Source of the DNA: Nemania diffusa
Lineage: Eukaryota > Ascomycota > Sordariomycetes > Xylariales > Xylariaceae
Assembly: GCA_038501195.1 (NCBI GenBank)
Contig: JBBPUQ010000008.1
Location: forward strand, 1,282,001 to 1,346,000
Direction of reading: 5' to 3'
Length of the DNA stretch: 64,000 nt
Positions 35,966-45,635 of the stretch are shown piece after piece. The notes beneath the pieces were generated by a model, which had not been told where the DNA came from, did no database searches, and saw nothing but the letters and a program-made list of their open reading frames with translations. Within the stretch, counting starts at the first letter, position 1, and the number at the start of each line of letters is the position of its first letter. The position numbers were made by a program, and so were the translations under genes.

Positions 35966-37468
35966 TCAGTGTCGAGACGGTAAGACCTTTTTCTTTCCTA
36001 TTCTCGTTGTCGTAGAACTCGTCTTCCGTGGCCTTCCGGGTCTACGTTTTGTGTCATTCGTTTTAGCAGCACCTATCTTTTTGGGGGGACGCCCTCGACC
36101 TCGTTTGGGATTGTTGTCTAGCGTGTCCAGCGCTTGAGCTAGTTTTCGAAGGTTGATGTTTCTCTGCCGTGTTGCCATTGACTTTTCTTTCCTAGCGTTT
36201 TTAGTAGACTCTTTAAGCTGTTCCCATCTAGGCAGCCCTCTAAGGGACCGATAGACTTCCGCCGCAAGCGCATCGAAAGCTATATTAGATGGCCTCTGGT
36301 ATTCATTATGGGTCGCGGTGCGATATCTGGAATGCCAGGCTTCCAGGTGCTTCATAACAAATGGCCGATGCTTATGAGCCGCGTAGTCTTGAATTTGATC
36401 TACTATGCATATAAGGTCGAACGCGTAGTGCCATTTCTTAGTGTCTCCTGACCATATTGTCTCAACATTCTGTATTAAGATCAATACGGTTATCTCCTGC
36501 TGATAGATACTTGATGAATGTCATAACTTACGCATTTATTGCCCTCGTTCCAAGCTATGAAGACCGTCCATACGGGACCACTGGAGGTGAATGCAAAGAG
36601 TTGAAGTTTCGAGCTCTCGCTTGTCTGGTACTGAGACACATTGTTTGGATCACGCGCGAGGTCATCTAGCATAGCCAAATACACCGCGCACGCATTTGCT
36701 ACTTGGTTCTCGGCTGCATCCATACTAGAAGCCCGTTTCTTTGCTTCATAGACAGCGAAAGGGAAAACGAGATTAGTCTCGCCCCATACACCATCAACGA
36801 CGAGACCGCACCGTGTATCGTGCATCATCTTGCTCAGGTCGTCACAAGAGAGCCTCTTGTCGGACTGCATGAAGCTATGATCCACATTACAATTCTCAAC
36901 GTTGCACCGATAGCCATGCTTTAAATCATAAGCGTCGTACGTTTTCAGGCCCAATGTCGCATCTGGAATCCGCCGTTTAACGACCGGAGCCCCTTTTTCG
37001 TCCTTTTTAACATATTCATAAGGTCTCTTGTCTCTAATGATGCTTATGATTTAGCTTATCGGGGTCAGTTGGTCGCGGTCAAATGCATACTAACAGCCTG
37101 AAAGTCTCGTCGTCTGCAAGGGCACCGAAGACGTCCCGCCAGGCGAACACTTCCCAACCAAACTCAGAAGATTCGTAAAATTGGTTCATTATTGCGCGTT
37201 TATTCAGTCTTTCAGTCTGTTCGTCAAGGCTTTTTTTCTTCTCGTCGCTTAGTGTCTCTCGGTATTCGGGAATATTTAAGTTCGGGCAAAATCTCCCCAA
37301 TAACTTAGCCAGGGGCGGACCTCTAGAAAGATTACCTTGCCTGAGAAGCGAAACACGCTCAAAGGGTTCGAGTACCAATGGCATCGTACGATTCCTTGGT
37401 TGAATTCTATGAAATGAATTAGAGCTATATACCCAAGTATGCACGTTTGTATTCACTTACTCTGTCAT
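35966..37468 (-). CDS. putative PD-(D/E)XK-like protein with two AT-hooks
   Basis: Unnamed fungal protein, 441 residues, four exons: 37461-37468 (8 nt, Met-Thr plus two bases), 37095-37406, 36532-37033 and 35966-36469. The central part (about 175-250) has GLVVDGVWGETNLVFPFAVYEAKKR followed by AENQVANACAVYL. D...E-A-K on a predicted strand followed by a Gln/Asn-bearing helix is the core pattern of PD-(D/E)XK nuclease folds. The C-terminal tail (about 370-441) carries two AT-hook motifs, GRGRPPKK and RRPGRPRK, which bind the minor groove of AT-rich DNA, so nuclear localisation is likely. Nuclease activity is inference from one motif; a restriction-like fold used for binding only is possible. 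Located just upstream of a MITE-like element. Confidence 0.7.
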
Positions 37469-38014
37469 GATCGACGTCTCTCGAATATGCAGAAATGGTA
37501 GCAGTAATAGGCTTAAAGCCTAGTAGTCTTCAACTAATGAGCCACGACGAAATGTCTAATTTATATACTACCAGGTTGAGGGAGTTCCTCGCCACAATAA
37601 AAGTATTTTTAGTTCGATATTGCTGTATGCCTACTAGGCTGCCATCACATCCTTGATTCATCTATCCAATCACATTCACCATTAGGCGCCAATTTCAGCA
37701 TCCTGGTACGATACCTAGTTCATGTAGCAAGACTACCTACTTAAAAGAGTCGGGTAAGCTAGAGCAGAATGAACACATAACAGTCGTTTAAAGTAATACT
37801 AAAATAATTATTATAGCGGTGCAAATTTGAGATCATCTTTTCTGCAAGCTAGGAGTTTCCGTTACTTCCCGCGTATACCTCATTGGACATTTAAACGAAA
37901 CTTTCATTTCATAACTAAGTCTATTTTTTATGTTTACAATAGGAATTGATCAACCTATGTTTCCGGAATATTTGGCTCCTGCATTGGCCGCCGTCCCTGC
38001 GGAGGTTCCTGCGT

Positions 38015-38597
38015 CAGCGCTACCCACAGTTAAAGTCAGTCTAATAATAGCCTCTTGACTTGTTTTACCTAAATTGATCGCAAAAAAACGCTTGTTTGAC
38101 TGACTTGCCTGAATCTATTGACTGGATTGATCAAGTTAATTGACCAAGTAACTCAAGCAATGTACATAAAGCGTACAGATTGTAGAAAGCAAGGTAGGTA
38201 GGTAGGTGTAGGTAGGTAAGTAGGGTGGTTGGTAGGGTGGTTGATAAGTAAGGTGGTAAAATGTAGGCTAGGTAGATGTAAGCGGCTAGGTAAGTGGCTT
38301 GGTAAGTGGCTTGGTAAGTGGCTTAGTAGGTGGCTGTGTACATGGCTGAATAAGTGGGTTTAAAACAAGGTGCTACCCAGCCTACCTAGGAAAAGAAAGC
38401 TTCTTTTATACCAAAAAAACAACAAAAGATATTAAAAAAAAAAAATAGGCAAGTTAATTAGAAGTAATTAACAAGTAACAAGTCCGGTAAATAATTATTA
38501 ATTTACCTGCAATCAATTTTAAAACGATTATTTGGGCTGGATTGGGTCAATTAATTGACAGTCAGTCAAATAATTACTTTACCTGTGGGTAGCGCTG
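38015..38597. mobile_element. 583-bp MITE-like element with 22-bp terminal inverted repeats
   Basis: Terminal arms at 38015-38036 and 38576-38597 match at 21 of 22 positions when one is reverse-complemented; both begin CAGCGCTACCCACAG. The flanks carry GTTCCTGC (38005-38012) and GTTCCAGC (38598-38605), a 7-of-8 direct repeat that could be an aged 8-bp target duplication, offset by 2 bp on the left. A CAG terminus and 8-bp duplication fit a hAT-type non-autonomous element. The interior is rich in repeated GTAGG/GGTAAGTGGCTT units and has no protein. Confidence 0.75.
38190..38350. repeat. GGTAGG / GGTAAGTGGCTT degenerate repeat
   Basis: Consecutive GGTAGGTAGG units grade into four near-copies of GGTAAGTGGCTT. 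It lies inside the MITE-like element. Confidence 0.8.
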
Positions 38598-38724
38598 GTT
38601 CCAGCCCCTGACCACAGTAGCTGAAGGAGGGATTGAGCGGGAAAACGCTCAGATAACCAATTAGGGCGTTCGTTTTCCTACCCTCGAGGCGTAATTCCTC
38701 CAGTGATAATATCAATTACAACTG

Positions 38725-40194
38725 ATGATATGCTCACTTTCCAATTTTCCTGATGTTTACATCTGGTTGAGAAAGTCCATACAATGTCAAGGTGAAAAGC
38801 TCACAAATTGGGTATCAACTTTTCATAAAGATAAATTGCCTTGTAGACTTGCCAACGATCAGTTCCACAATGACCAGCGCGGCTCTTTCAATTGGATTTG
38901 CAAAGTCATCTTTGCTAATGAGGAGAAATGGATGGTTCGGTTCCCAAGAGGTGACAAGGTTCAAAATCCTGATGAGAAAGTTCAGATCGAAGTCGCCACA
39001 ATGAATCTCATACGTCAGCAGACTGAGATTCCGATCTCCGAGGTCAAAGCCTGGGGGCTCGCCTCAGATAATATACTTGGGATTAGCCCCTTTATCATGA
39101 CCACCTTCATTGAAGGTGTGAGCTTGGGCGATGTTCTCCAAGATCCTGAGGATCCTGACCGTCGTCGAATGAGGCGAGACATTCCTGACACTTCTAGGAG
39201 AATATTTACCGACAGATTACCTGTCTCATGTTACAACTCTCGCAGCTCGACCTCGCTCACATTGGCAGCTTGTCCCGGACATCACAGAGTAACTCCAAGT
39301 ATGCCGCTACAATTCATGCGCAGCCCATGACACGGAAGGCACACGAGACACTTGATTTTGGTGGAGTTAATTTATTCTGTAAGTGAAAATAGAGGAGATT
39401 CTGCCACGGCGTTCAGTCTTGACGATCCACGCCTGGGTTCTCCTGTAACAACATTCTCGTTGACTACAGACCATTTTTCCCACATTGTGGACAATGATTG
39501 GCGACAGCTTGAGGAACAGCTGAACTCGGTTGATGACGAGGAGGATGCGAGGCAGAAGTACCTATACTGGAGTGTCCTGGACGTTCTGATACCATGTTTC
39601 GTTATTCCAAAGTACGACAAGGGTCTATTTAAGCTCATCTGCGACAATTTCGGCCTAGTCAATATGATTGTCAACAGCGCAGAAAACCCCACGATAGTTG
39701 CGGTCATCGATTTGGAATGGTCATATGCAGACCCACTCCAACTATTTTAGTCGTGTCGCGTACAATATATACCGTTAATACTGCAGGAGTGTTAACAGAA
39801 TCGTTTTTCCTCCGTCACGTGTCGTCTCCTCGGTGGCCCTAATGCAGACACCTAAGACTTGGAGCGAATCTGACGAGAGGCTGGTAGAATACAACCGATA
39901 TCTGGACATGTACTTACAAATCTTACAAGAAGAGGAGAAAGCGTACGGGGCGATTTACTCGCTGAACACAGTCCATCGGCTCTGATGAGGCAAGACAGAG
40001 TAGATGGCCGAATGTGGTTTCATCACATCATGTGGGAAGGGTTTAATGGTCTAAATTACGTGCCCTTCGAACAGCTTCGGGCAGCGGCACCTGATTTCGA
40101 TCATCTCGTAGCTAAGATGCATAAGGAAAAGGCTGATGCCTTTGTTGAAGCAAAAGTACGGGATCTGGCGACATACGCGTTGAAGCTAGCCTAG
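38725..40194 (+). pseudogene. broken APH-family phosphotransferase gene
   Basis: Remnant of an aminoglycoside-phosphotransferase/choline-kinase-like gene. Fragments in correct order: the N-lobe (FNWICKVIFANEEKWMVRFPRG, then FIMTTFIEGVSLGDVLQ, to about 39185); a frame change near 39190-39205 after which the protein continues in another frame (YRQITCLMLQLSQLDLAHIGSL); the C-lobe (KLICDNFGLVNMIVN, VAVIDLEWSYADP, 39628-39736); then a TAG at 39748-39750. Further pieces continue in other frames: PKTWSESDERLVEYNRYLDMYL from 39851 and DRVDGRMWFHHIMWEGFNGLNYVPFEQL from about 39996 to a TAG at 40192. At least three frame changes cannot all be explained by introns. Not joined here. An intact relative lies at 42826-43883. 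Confidence 0.8.
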
Positions 40195-40682
40195 AAGAAA
40201 GCATAGTTCGAAGGTTTGAAAAATCAGTGAATAAGGTGAGGCGGGTTCTATGGGGGATATTCACGGCAACTATAGCAACCATACTGCCACTGACTGTATG
40301 CGAGACTTATCTGAGAGCACATCGTATTGAAAGTGAGGGAGAATATTCATCCAGTCCCTCCCAAAACTTTAATCTTCTGTGAAATCAGAACTAGGCCACG
40401 CCTGGATTGCTCTTATAGAGGTGAAACTATACCGCACTCTATAGAACTGGCTACTGCTATTTAAATCACCTTTTCAAGATATTTTTCTAAGAAAACAGGC
40501 AATGTGGAGAAAACAACTGTATATTTCTATTAGTGCTAACCATACTAAGCCAGCATACCTTGTAATCTCCTTTGAAAATCCTACCCTTTGAGACCAGCTA
40601 AATGTATAGGAAAAATTCAGACGCGATCTAACTTGGCTAATCAATCTATCCCCCGTGTACCCGTATCACCTACACTGTCTTA
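40195..40682. other. intergenic region
   Basis: No gene seen; AT-rich sequence between the phosphotransferase remnant and the stop of the secreted-protein gene. Confidence 0.6.
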
Positions 40683-41831
40683 TTACGAACGCCGGAGTCC
40701 CCTTTTCAAACTTGTCGTGTTCGTGTTTTGGTAAGTGCAACTCTCCCAATCCTTAATCTTGGTCTGTCCCCAGTTATCCGAAGCTTCAGTCCATTGGCAC
40801 TCCTCATACATCAGGTCGAAATCTACATTCCAACCATCTAGAGACATGCGCGTCAGCGGTTGGTTTTATCACAGCGGTCTATCAAGACAGCCAGCGGTGC
40901 ACAACCATAAGAGTGATGCATGCAAAGGGCTATAAAAATGGGGGAAATGACGAGTTAAAGGAGGGAAAGACAACTTACCTGCACTGACGCCACCGTCTAC
41001 CGTTTGGGCGAAAACGGTGAACTCGAATTTAAGAACATGGGCGTAACGACCGAGGAAGCATGGCGTAAACTGTAAAATTGCGCACTCAGCTACCGATACA
41101 CAAAGCCGGCCATGGCCAGCGACTACACTTGGAGTAATGCAGAAAATAATTTCTCCAGCCGAGTAAAGAAAGTGGATTGGCAGAGATACTTACGGTTGGG
41201 TTGGGATTAGGGGTCGTGAGGTTGAATTCTCCATTGTAGGGTTCGTCCACACCAACGGCAGGGTTCACTTTCAGATCGACCTGTACAAGTAGAGTTATGC
41301 AGTTAGAGTCGTCCCAATTTCATTTCAATTGTAGTATAACGAGAAGCACTCATTGAGATGCAGACTGACCAAGTTGGACTCATAGAGATCTTTGCCTATG
41401 GGATACCGGACCGGGCTAGTCTTGTTTGAAACTTCGATCTTCAGGTCAACCTTGGTATTCAGGGTCTTGAAGTTATCGCCCTTGGCCAAGGTGAGGTTGC
41501 TGTTCGACCAAGTCACGTTCGCAATGGCAAAGCGCGCCTGTTTGTACCCGCTGCCGAAATCCGCCTCTGTAAACTCGACCGTCGAGATACACTGCATGAT
41601 GGAGTAGCTCGGGGGAAGCCCGTGCGACGGCGTGTCCACGTAGAGATGTAGGTCCGGGAACTTGGCGTGCATGACGCTCATGTCTTGCTCGAAGTTGACG
41701 CCAATGCCGCCGACTGCATTGCAGCTGGAGGGCGTCTGCGATCGGACCGCAGCGGCGTTTATCAACGTGTTGATCGCCGCGCTGGCGCTGCTCGCTCCCG
41801 AGAGCACGGCGAGAAGGGGCGCAGTTCTCAT
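40683..41831 (-). CDS. secreted protein of unknown function
   Basis: Four exons, 41370-41831, 41194-41280, 40979-41069 and 40683-40837, join in frame to 264 residues. The start is ATG 41831; a GTG further upstream is not a start. Signal peptide about 1-18 (RTAPLLAVLSGASSASA). The mature part has several Cys, N-glycosylation sequons (NVT, NLT, NKT, NTT), strand-rich segments such as ARFAIANVTWSNSNLTL and LGRYAHVLKFEFTVFAQTVDGG, and an acidic C terminus DGWNVDFDLMYEECQW. No enzyme motif recognised. Exon 3's acceptor (ATTTTACAG) was chosen because it gives the correct phase after a GTAAGT donor; exons 2-4 are therefore less certain than exon 1. Neighbours a second secreted protein on the same strand. 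Confidence 0.65.
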
Positions 41832-42075
41832 ATTGGCGTCGGTCTTTACACGTAAACTTCCGAATAGCACAAGATTGAATTGAGCAAGTGTGATGAGAAG
41901 AAGTAGGTGTGTATCGACTGTGTGCGGTCGGGGCCAATTAACGAAATAAATAGATACTCCATACGCACGAATTCAATGTCCCGTAGTTCCCGTGGGTTTA
42001 CCCGCTCATTACGATCTGCATGTTTCCCAATTCAGTGACGCACTGTCACCTAATTGCTGCTACCTACTTGGAAAC

Positions 42076-42710
42076 CTACCCAGGTTCGGCGAAACGTGCT
42101 GCTTGACCATTCTCGAGAGGGATGGAGGATGAGGCGGTTGATTCGTAGGTAGGTGTTGTGTAATTAGCGTAGGGACCCCAGGGCGACCGGGTTGGAGGGA
42201 GGTCAATGTCTTCGTATGCTAAATAGATATTAGTGATTAGTACGGGCACCTGCTTTAGCAAAGAATTCGCGGCCAGATTCTTTTCGAAAACTCCATCCTC
42301 AACGTGAGCACCGGCGCATTGGCGTGGGCGGGCAGACTATCTAAGAACGGTCTGGCTATCTAACCTGTCAATTACCTTCTGGGCCAGCATTGAGATTTCG
42401 GGATGCAAAGACCCCCAATAGCAGTCTGACTGGTCGCATTCGAACTGCGCGTGCATTTTAACTTCGCTACTTCGAACTCGACGAAAATCTGGTCAAGTTC
42501 ATAAACTAGACGACTATACACCACAGAGCTATACAATTTCAATAGACTCAAGAAAAAGAGCCAAGAAAAAAACTCCGGTGTCAACATGGACCCGGTTTTC
42601 AGGTACATGTGAGTGCTTACCGGCGCGCCGTTAGCAGCTAGCTCCCTCCCCCACGCTCTGCCTAAAACGCCGCTAAAAACGCAACTAACGACTAACAACC
42701 ATGGTTTCAT
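42076..42710 (-). CDS. small secreted protein, exon structure tentative
   Basis: Best model: exons 42607-42710, 42376-42469 and 42076-42249, joined to 123 residues. Signal peptide about 1-20 (PWLLVVSCVFSGVLGRAWG). The second exon reads EVKMHAQFECDQSDCYWGSLHPEISMLAQK, with a likely disulfide pair; the third reads NIYLAYEDIDLPPTRSPWGPY followed by a Ser/Thr-rich tail. The first donor (GTACCT) is weak; a GTAAGC donor 14 nt earlier does not restore frame, so alternative splicing or a different model is possible. No known domain. Start codon lies 115 bp from the divergent phosphotransferase start. Confidence 0.45.
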
Positions 42711-42825
42711 GGTTTTCTACACTTCCCCTCCCTATTCGACACACCTGCAAACCTACCACTCTTTCCTGTATGTAGCACAATTTTTGACGAGGCGTTCCGT
42801 GTGCAGGTCTGCCCGAGAGTTGATA

Positions 42826-43883
42826 ATGGGGGACGTTTTTCTATCTTCAAGTTCACCATCCCCATCTCCCCCTCCCCCACTATGGTGGCCCACGCAAACA
42901 ATAGTACTCTTCAGTGAGCCAGCCAGCGAGCTTCCGGCACCTCTGCCATCGGTAAAAGAAATTAAAAGCTCTCCGCATGTTCTCAAAACGTTATTCTCAA
43001 GATGTGCTGTACGTGTGGGCGAACACTACGTCGCGAAATACGGCGAGGATGTGGAACCAGCAGAAGGCAAAAATAGTTAGTTCTTGTACTCCTCTTGTCG
43101 CCCATTCTAAATCCTTTGATCATAGAAGTGCAACCTTCAGCGTCGCAAACTTTTTTTTTTTAAATAAAAAAAAATCTTGAATAATATTTATTGACCCCTG
43201 ATATTATAGTGATGTTTGCACGACAGCACCTTAAAACCTTCGTGCCACGTGTCTTCGCCATTTACCAACAGCCTGGATGGAGGTCCTCGCCTCCTATTAC
43301 ATACATTATTATGGAATACTTCCATGGTAACCCACTCTCTGAGGTGTGGAACAAGATAAATGAGGCCGAAAGGCTTAAGGTCATCGACACTCTACGCAGT
43401 GCATTCCAGACTCTTCGCAGCTTACCAGCCCCTGACTATTTTGGCGGCCTCGAGAATACAAAGATTACTGATGACCTTTTCTGGACTAAAGAACCAATCC
43501 GCACAATAAACGGGCCATTTGAGACGGAGGACGAGTTCATCGGTGCCGCCGTTCAGCAATACAGGAATATTAGTGCCAGAATGGAACCCAAAGCAGACTA
43601 CTATTCTTATGTTTTGCCTCAGGTTCTGCGGGGAACCGGTAAATCTGTCTTTACGCATGGCGATTTACAGCGTAAAAACATCATGGTTGGATATGGAGGG
43701 GAAGTTGCGATTATCGACTGGGCCACCTCAGGATGGTATCCCACGTACTGGGAATATGCTATGTGTATGATTGGGTGTGGCCGCTGGGAAGATGATTGGT
43801 ATCGTTATATCCCCAAGATATTAAATGAGTTTCCTAATCAATATTCTTGGTTAAATATGCTCCGTCTCGAGATGTACAGCTAG
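42826..43883 (+). CDS. APH-family phosphotransferase (kinase-like)
   Basis: Two exons, 42826-43075 and 43210-43883, give 307 residues. The fold is aminoglycoside phosphotransferase/choline-kinase-like, a group hugely expanded in filamentous fungi; substrates are mostly unknown and do not imply antibiotic resistance. Visible motifs: VRVGEHYVAKYG (ATP-binding Lys, about residue 72), YIIMEYFHGNPLSEVW (hinge), THGDLQRKNIMV (catalytic Asp and Asn) and AIIDWATSGWYPTYWEYA (metal-binding Asp plus the group's WE-Y signature). The N terminus has a Ser/Pro run and WWPTQ. The 134-nt intron contains a T-run/A-run hairpin. The start could be further upstream, but ATG 42826 gives a normal family length. Confidence 0.85.
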
Positions 43884-44849
43884 AAATATTTCGAATTCAA
43901 AATTAGATAATATCTAGACCTTAATGATGAGCTCAAGGAATGGAGCAGCACTATTTTCCGCCCCACGTTTGCCGATGCAATCAAAGTAGAGATCCTCATA
44001 GTCTACAGGAAACTAGTAATCCAATTCTTTACAAATCTCGACAAAACATTTGTTGTGCTAGTAACAGTGCGTACATATTTTAAGTCCGAAATTAGTTCAT
44101 TTGGCAGTCTATTCTAGGCCACACTCCACGGCCCTGGAACTGGAACAGTAGCACAAGAGAAGAAATACAAAATTGTTTGCTCGCAAGTAGCCTTGGATCA
44201 GCTTTAGTCTGAAGCTAAGAAGAAAATGCCCGGTTTAACCGCCGCCGTCGAAGCTAATGGCTGTGCCAACCCCTGCCCCATTTTCCACTTCTGTCCTCTT
44301 AACGGAATCCGGTTAGAAACGCAATGGCATGCCCCTACACTATCTAGAGGTTTTCCGTTGGTTCTTTGAACTCTTACATCAAGAGCCTTATCAGCTATAG
44401 CCTACCTTCAAGTGCAACATTCGCTATCCTAGATAGTTTTTGATCTAGATATCAACATCGACTACCTGTGAGGCTAAGCTTCAATACTCCTAAAAATCGC
44501 TTAAATTGTCGACATCGTTTATGATAGAATAAGATCAGGCTCGTCGCAGTATCGGCTACCCATAAGCCATTAGAAAGTGAGACACACACTAGTATAAATA
44601 GGGTGATTCTTCATCTCAAACCAGCCTCTCATTTTTACCCCACACGTCATTCTCGGGTTCAATTCATTCATTCTAACTATACGTTAAAAAGTAAGGGAAC
44701 GCAAGACAAGTTCAGTCTTTTCATTGGATAACCCATATATTCTTCTCTAGACTCCTACCAAGAAGAAACAATTGTAAGTCTACACCTCTCATACTTCACC
44801 CTACTTCAATGGACTCACGAGATTGGTGTCAAGCTTGTTCTAGTACCCA
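43884..44849. other. intergenic region
   Basis: No gene accepted. A short plus-strand stretch around 43922-44050 reads like a decayed C-terminal fragment (DELKEWSSTIFRPTF) after the phosphotransferase stop, but it has no start or splice sites. The rest is AT-rich, ending in a promoter-like region for the 44850 gene. Confidence 0.5.
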
Positions 44850-45251
44850 ATGAATTACAAGGTGTACCTGGTTGAGTCCATGGGCCAACCTCGGAACCAC
44901 CAGGCCCTGTTCGTGTGCACAAATGGTAAAGAGGGTCAAAAGTTTCATGTGACGGGCAACATAATGAATGGTATGATCTATGAGGTCAAGGAAACAAGGG
45001 ACCCCAGCGAGTCATTGTCTTTTCACGGCATGAGGCAGATTGGCTGTGTTTCAAGTTCTGATTTGGGTCGCTTTGATGCCGTCTGCCGGTCTAATCCGCC
45101 ACCAGAGAAGCAATACCATGGCCTCAAGCGCATCGACCGACACAGGCCCCTAAGACGATGCCAGGAATGGACGGCCGAGACCATCCAGCTGCTGCAGTCC
45201 CAGGGTGTTTTGATGCCCGTATCTAGTGAATCATTCGGCTATAGTCCTTGA
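44850..45251 (+). CDS. uncharacterised small fungal protein
   Basis: Intronless 133-residue frame. It has a compact patterned sequence: YKVYLVES...NHQALFVCTNG...GQKFHVTGNIMNGMIYEVK, then MRQIGCVSSSDLGRFDAVC, PPPEKQYHGLKRIDRHRPLRRCQEWT and ETIQLLQSQGVL. The C-x(n)-W-T near the end and the H...G...Y-E arrangement resemble small uncharacterised proteins common in filamentous ascomycetes; I cannot name the family with certainty. No signal peptide or membrane segment, so likely cytosolic. Coding character is good, with an ATG preceded by ACCCA. Function unknown. Confidence 0.7.
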   Translation: MNYKVYLVESMGQPRNHQALFVCTNGKEGQKFHVTGNIMNGMIYEVKETRDPSESLSFHGMRQIGCVSSSDLGRFDAVCRSNPPPEKQYHGLKRIDRHRPLRRCQEWTAETIQLLQSQGVLMPVSSESFGYSP

Positions 45252-45635
45252 CCTAGCGGTGCGAGATCATCCTCGAGTCATTACCATACATATTAATCTG
45301 CTTCCTCTTCTGAAGTAATATCGTCCTCTAGAGAACCGGCGAATGCAGCATATGGCAACTGGCACCCCTCTATTTTATATCGCACGTGTTTGGCTATGGA
45401 TATTAGATATTGCTGACTAGATTACATTGGTTGAATAAAAGCTATAAATCGCTCATTCTATCCACCATGTACAATTTATTCTAAGTAAACTATTCAACAT
45501 CGAGCATTCTAAGTGATGCTTTCGTTTTGTCAGTATGATTTAATATTATATTCTGCATTCTGTTTGCCTTCGCCAAGGTTCCTGCACTTCGCTTACAACG
45601 CCAACATGCTAACTAGTAGTCGGGAGACACGTTCA
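45252..45635. other. convergent 3' intergenic region
   Basis: Lies between the stops of the small orphan (+) and the PKS (-). AT-rich; nothing coding seen. Confidence 0.6.

Larger units (their letters stand above)
37469..38724. other. intergenic region containing a MITE-like element
   Basis: No gene seen. The 583-bp inverted-repeat element (38015-38597) and its GGTAGG-rich interior occupy the second half. Confidence 0.6.
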
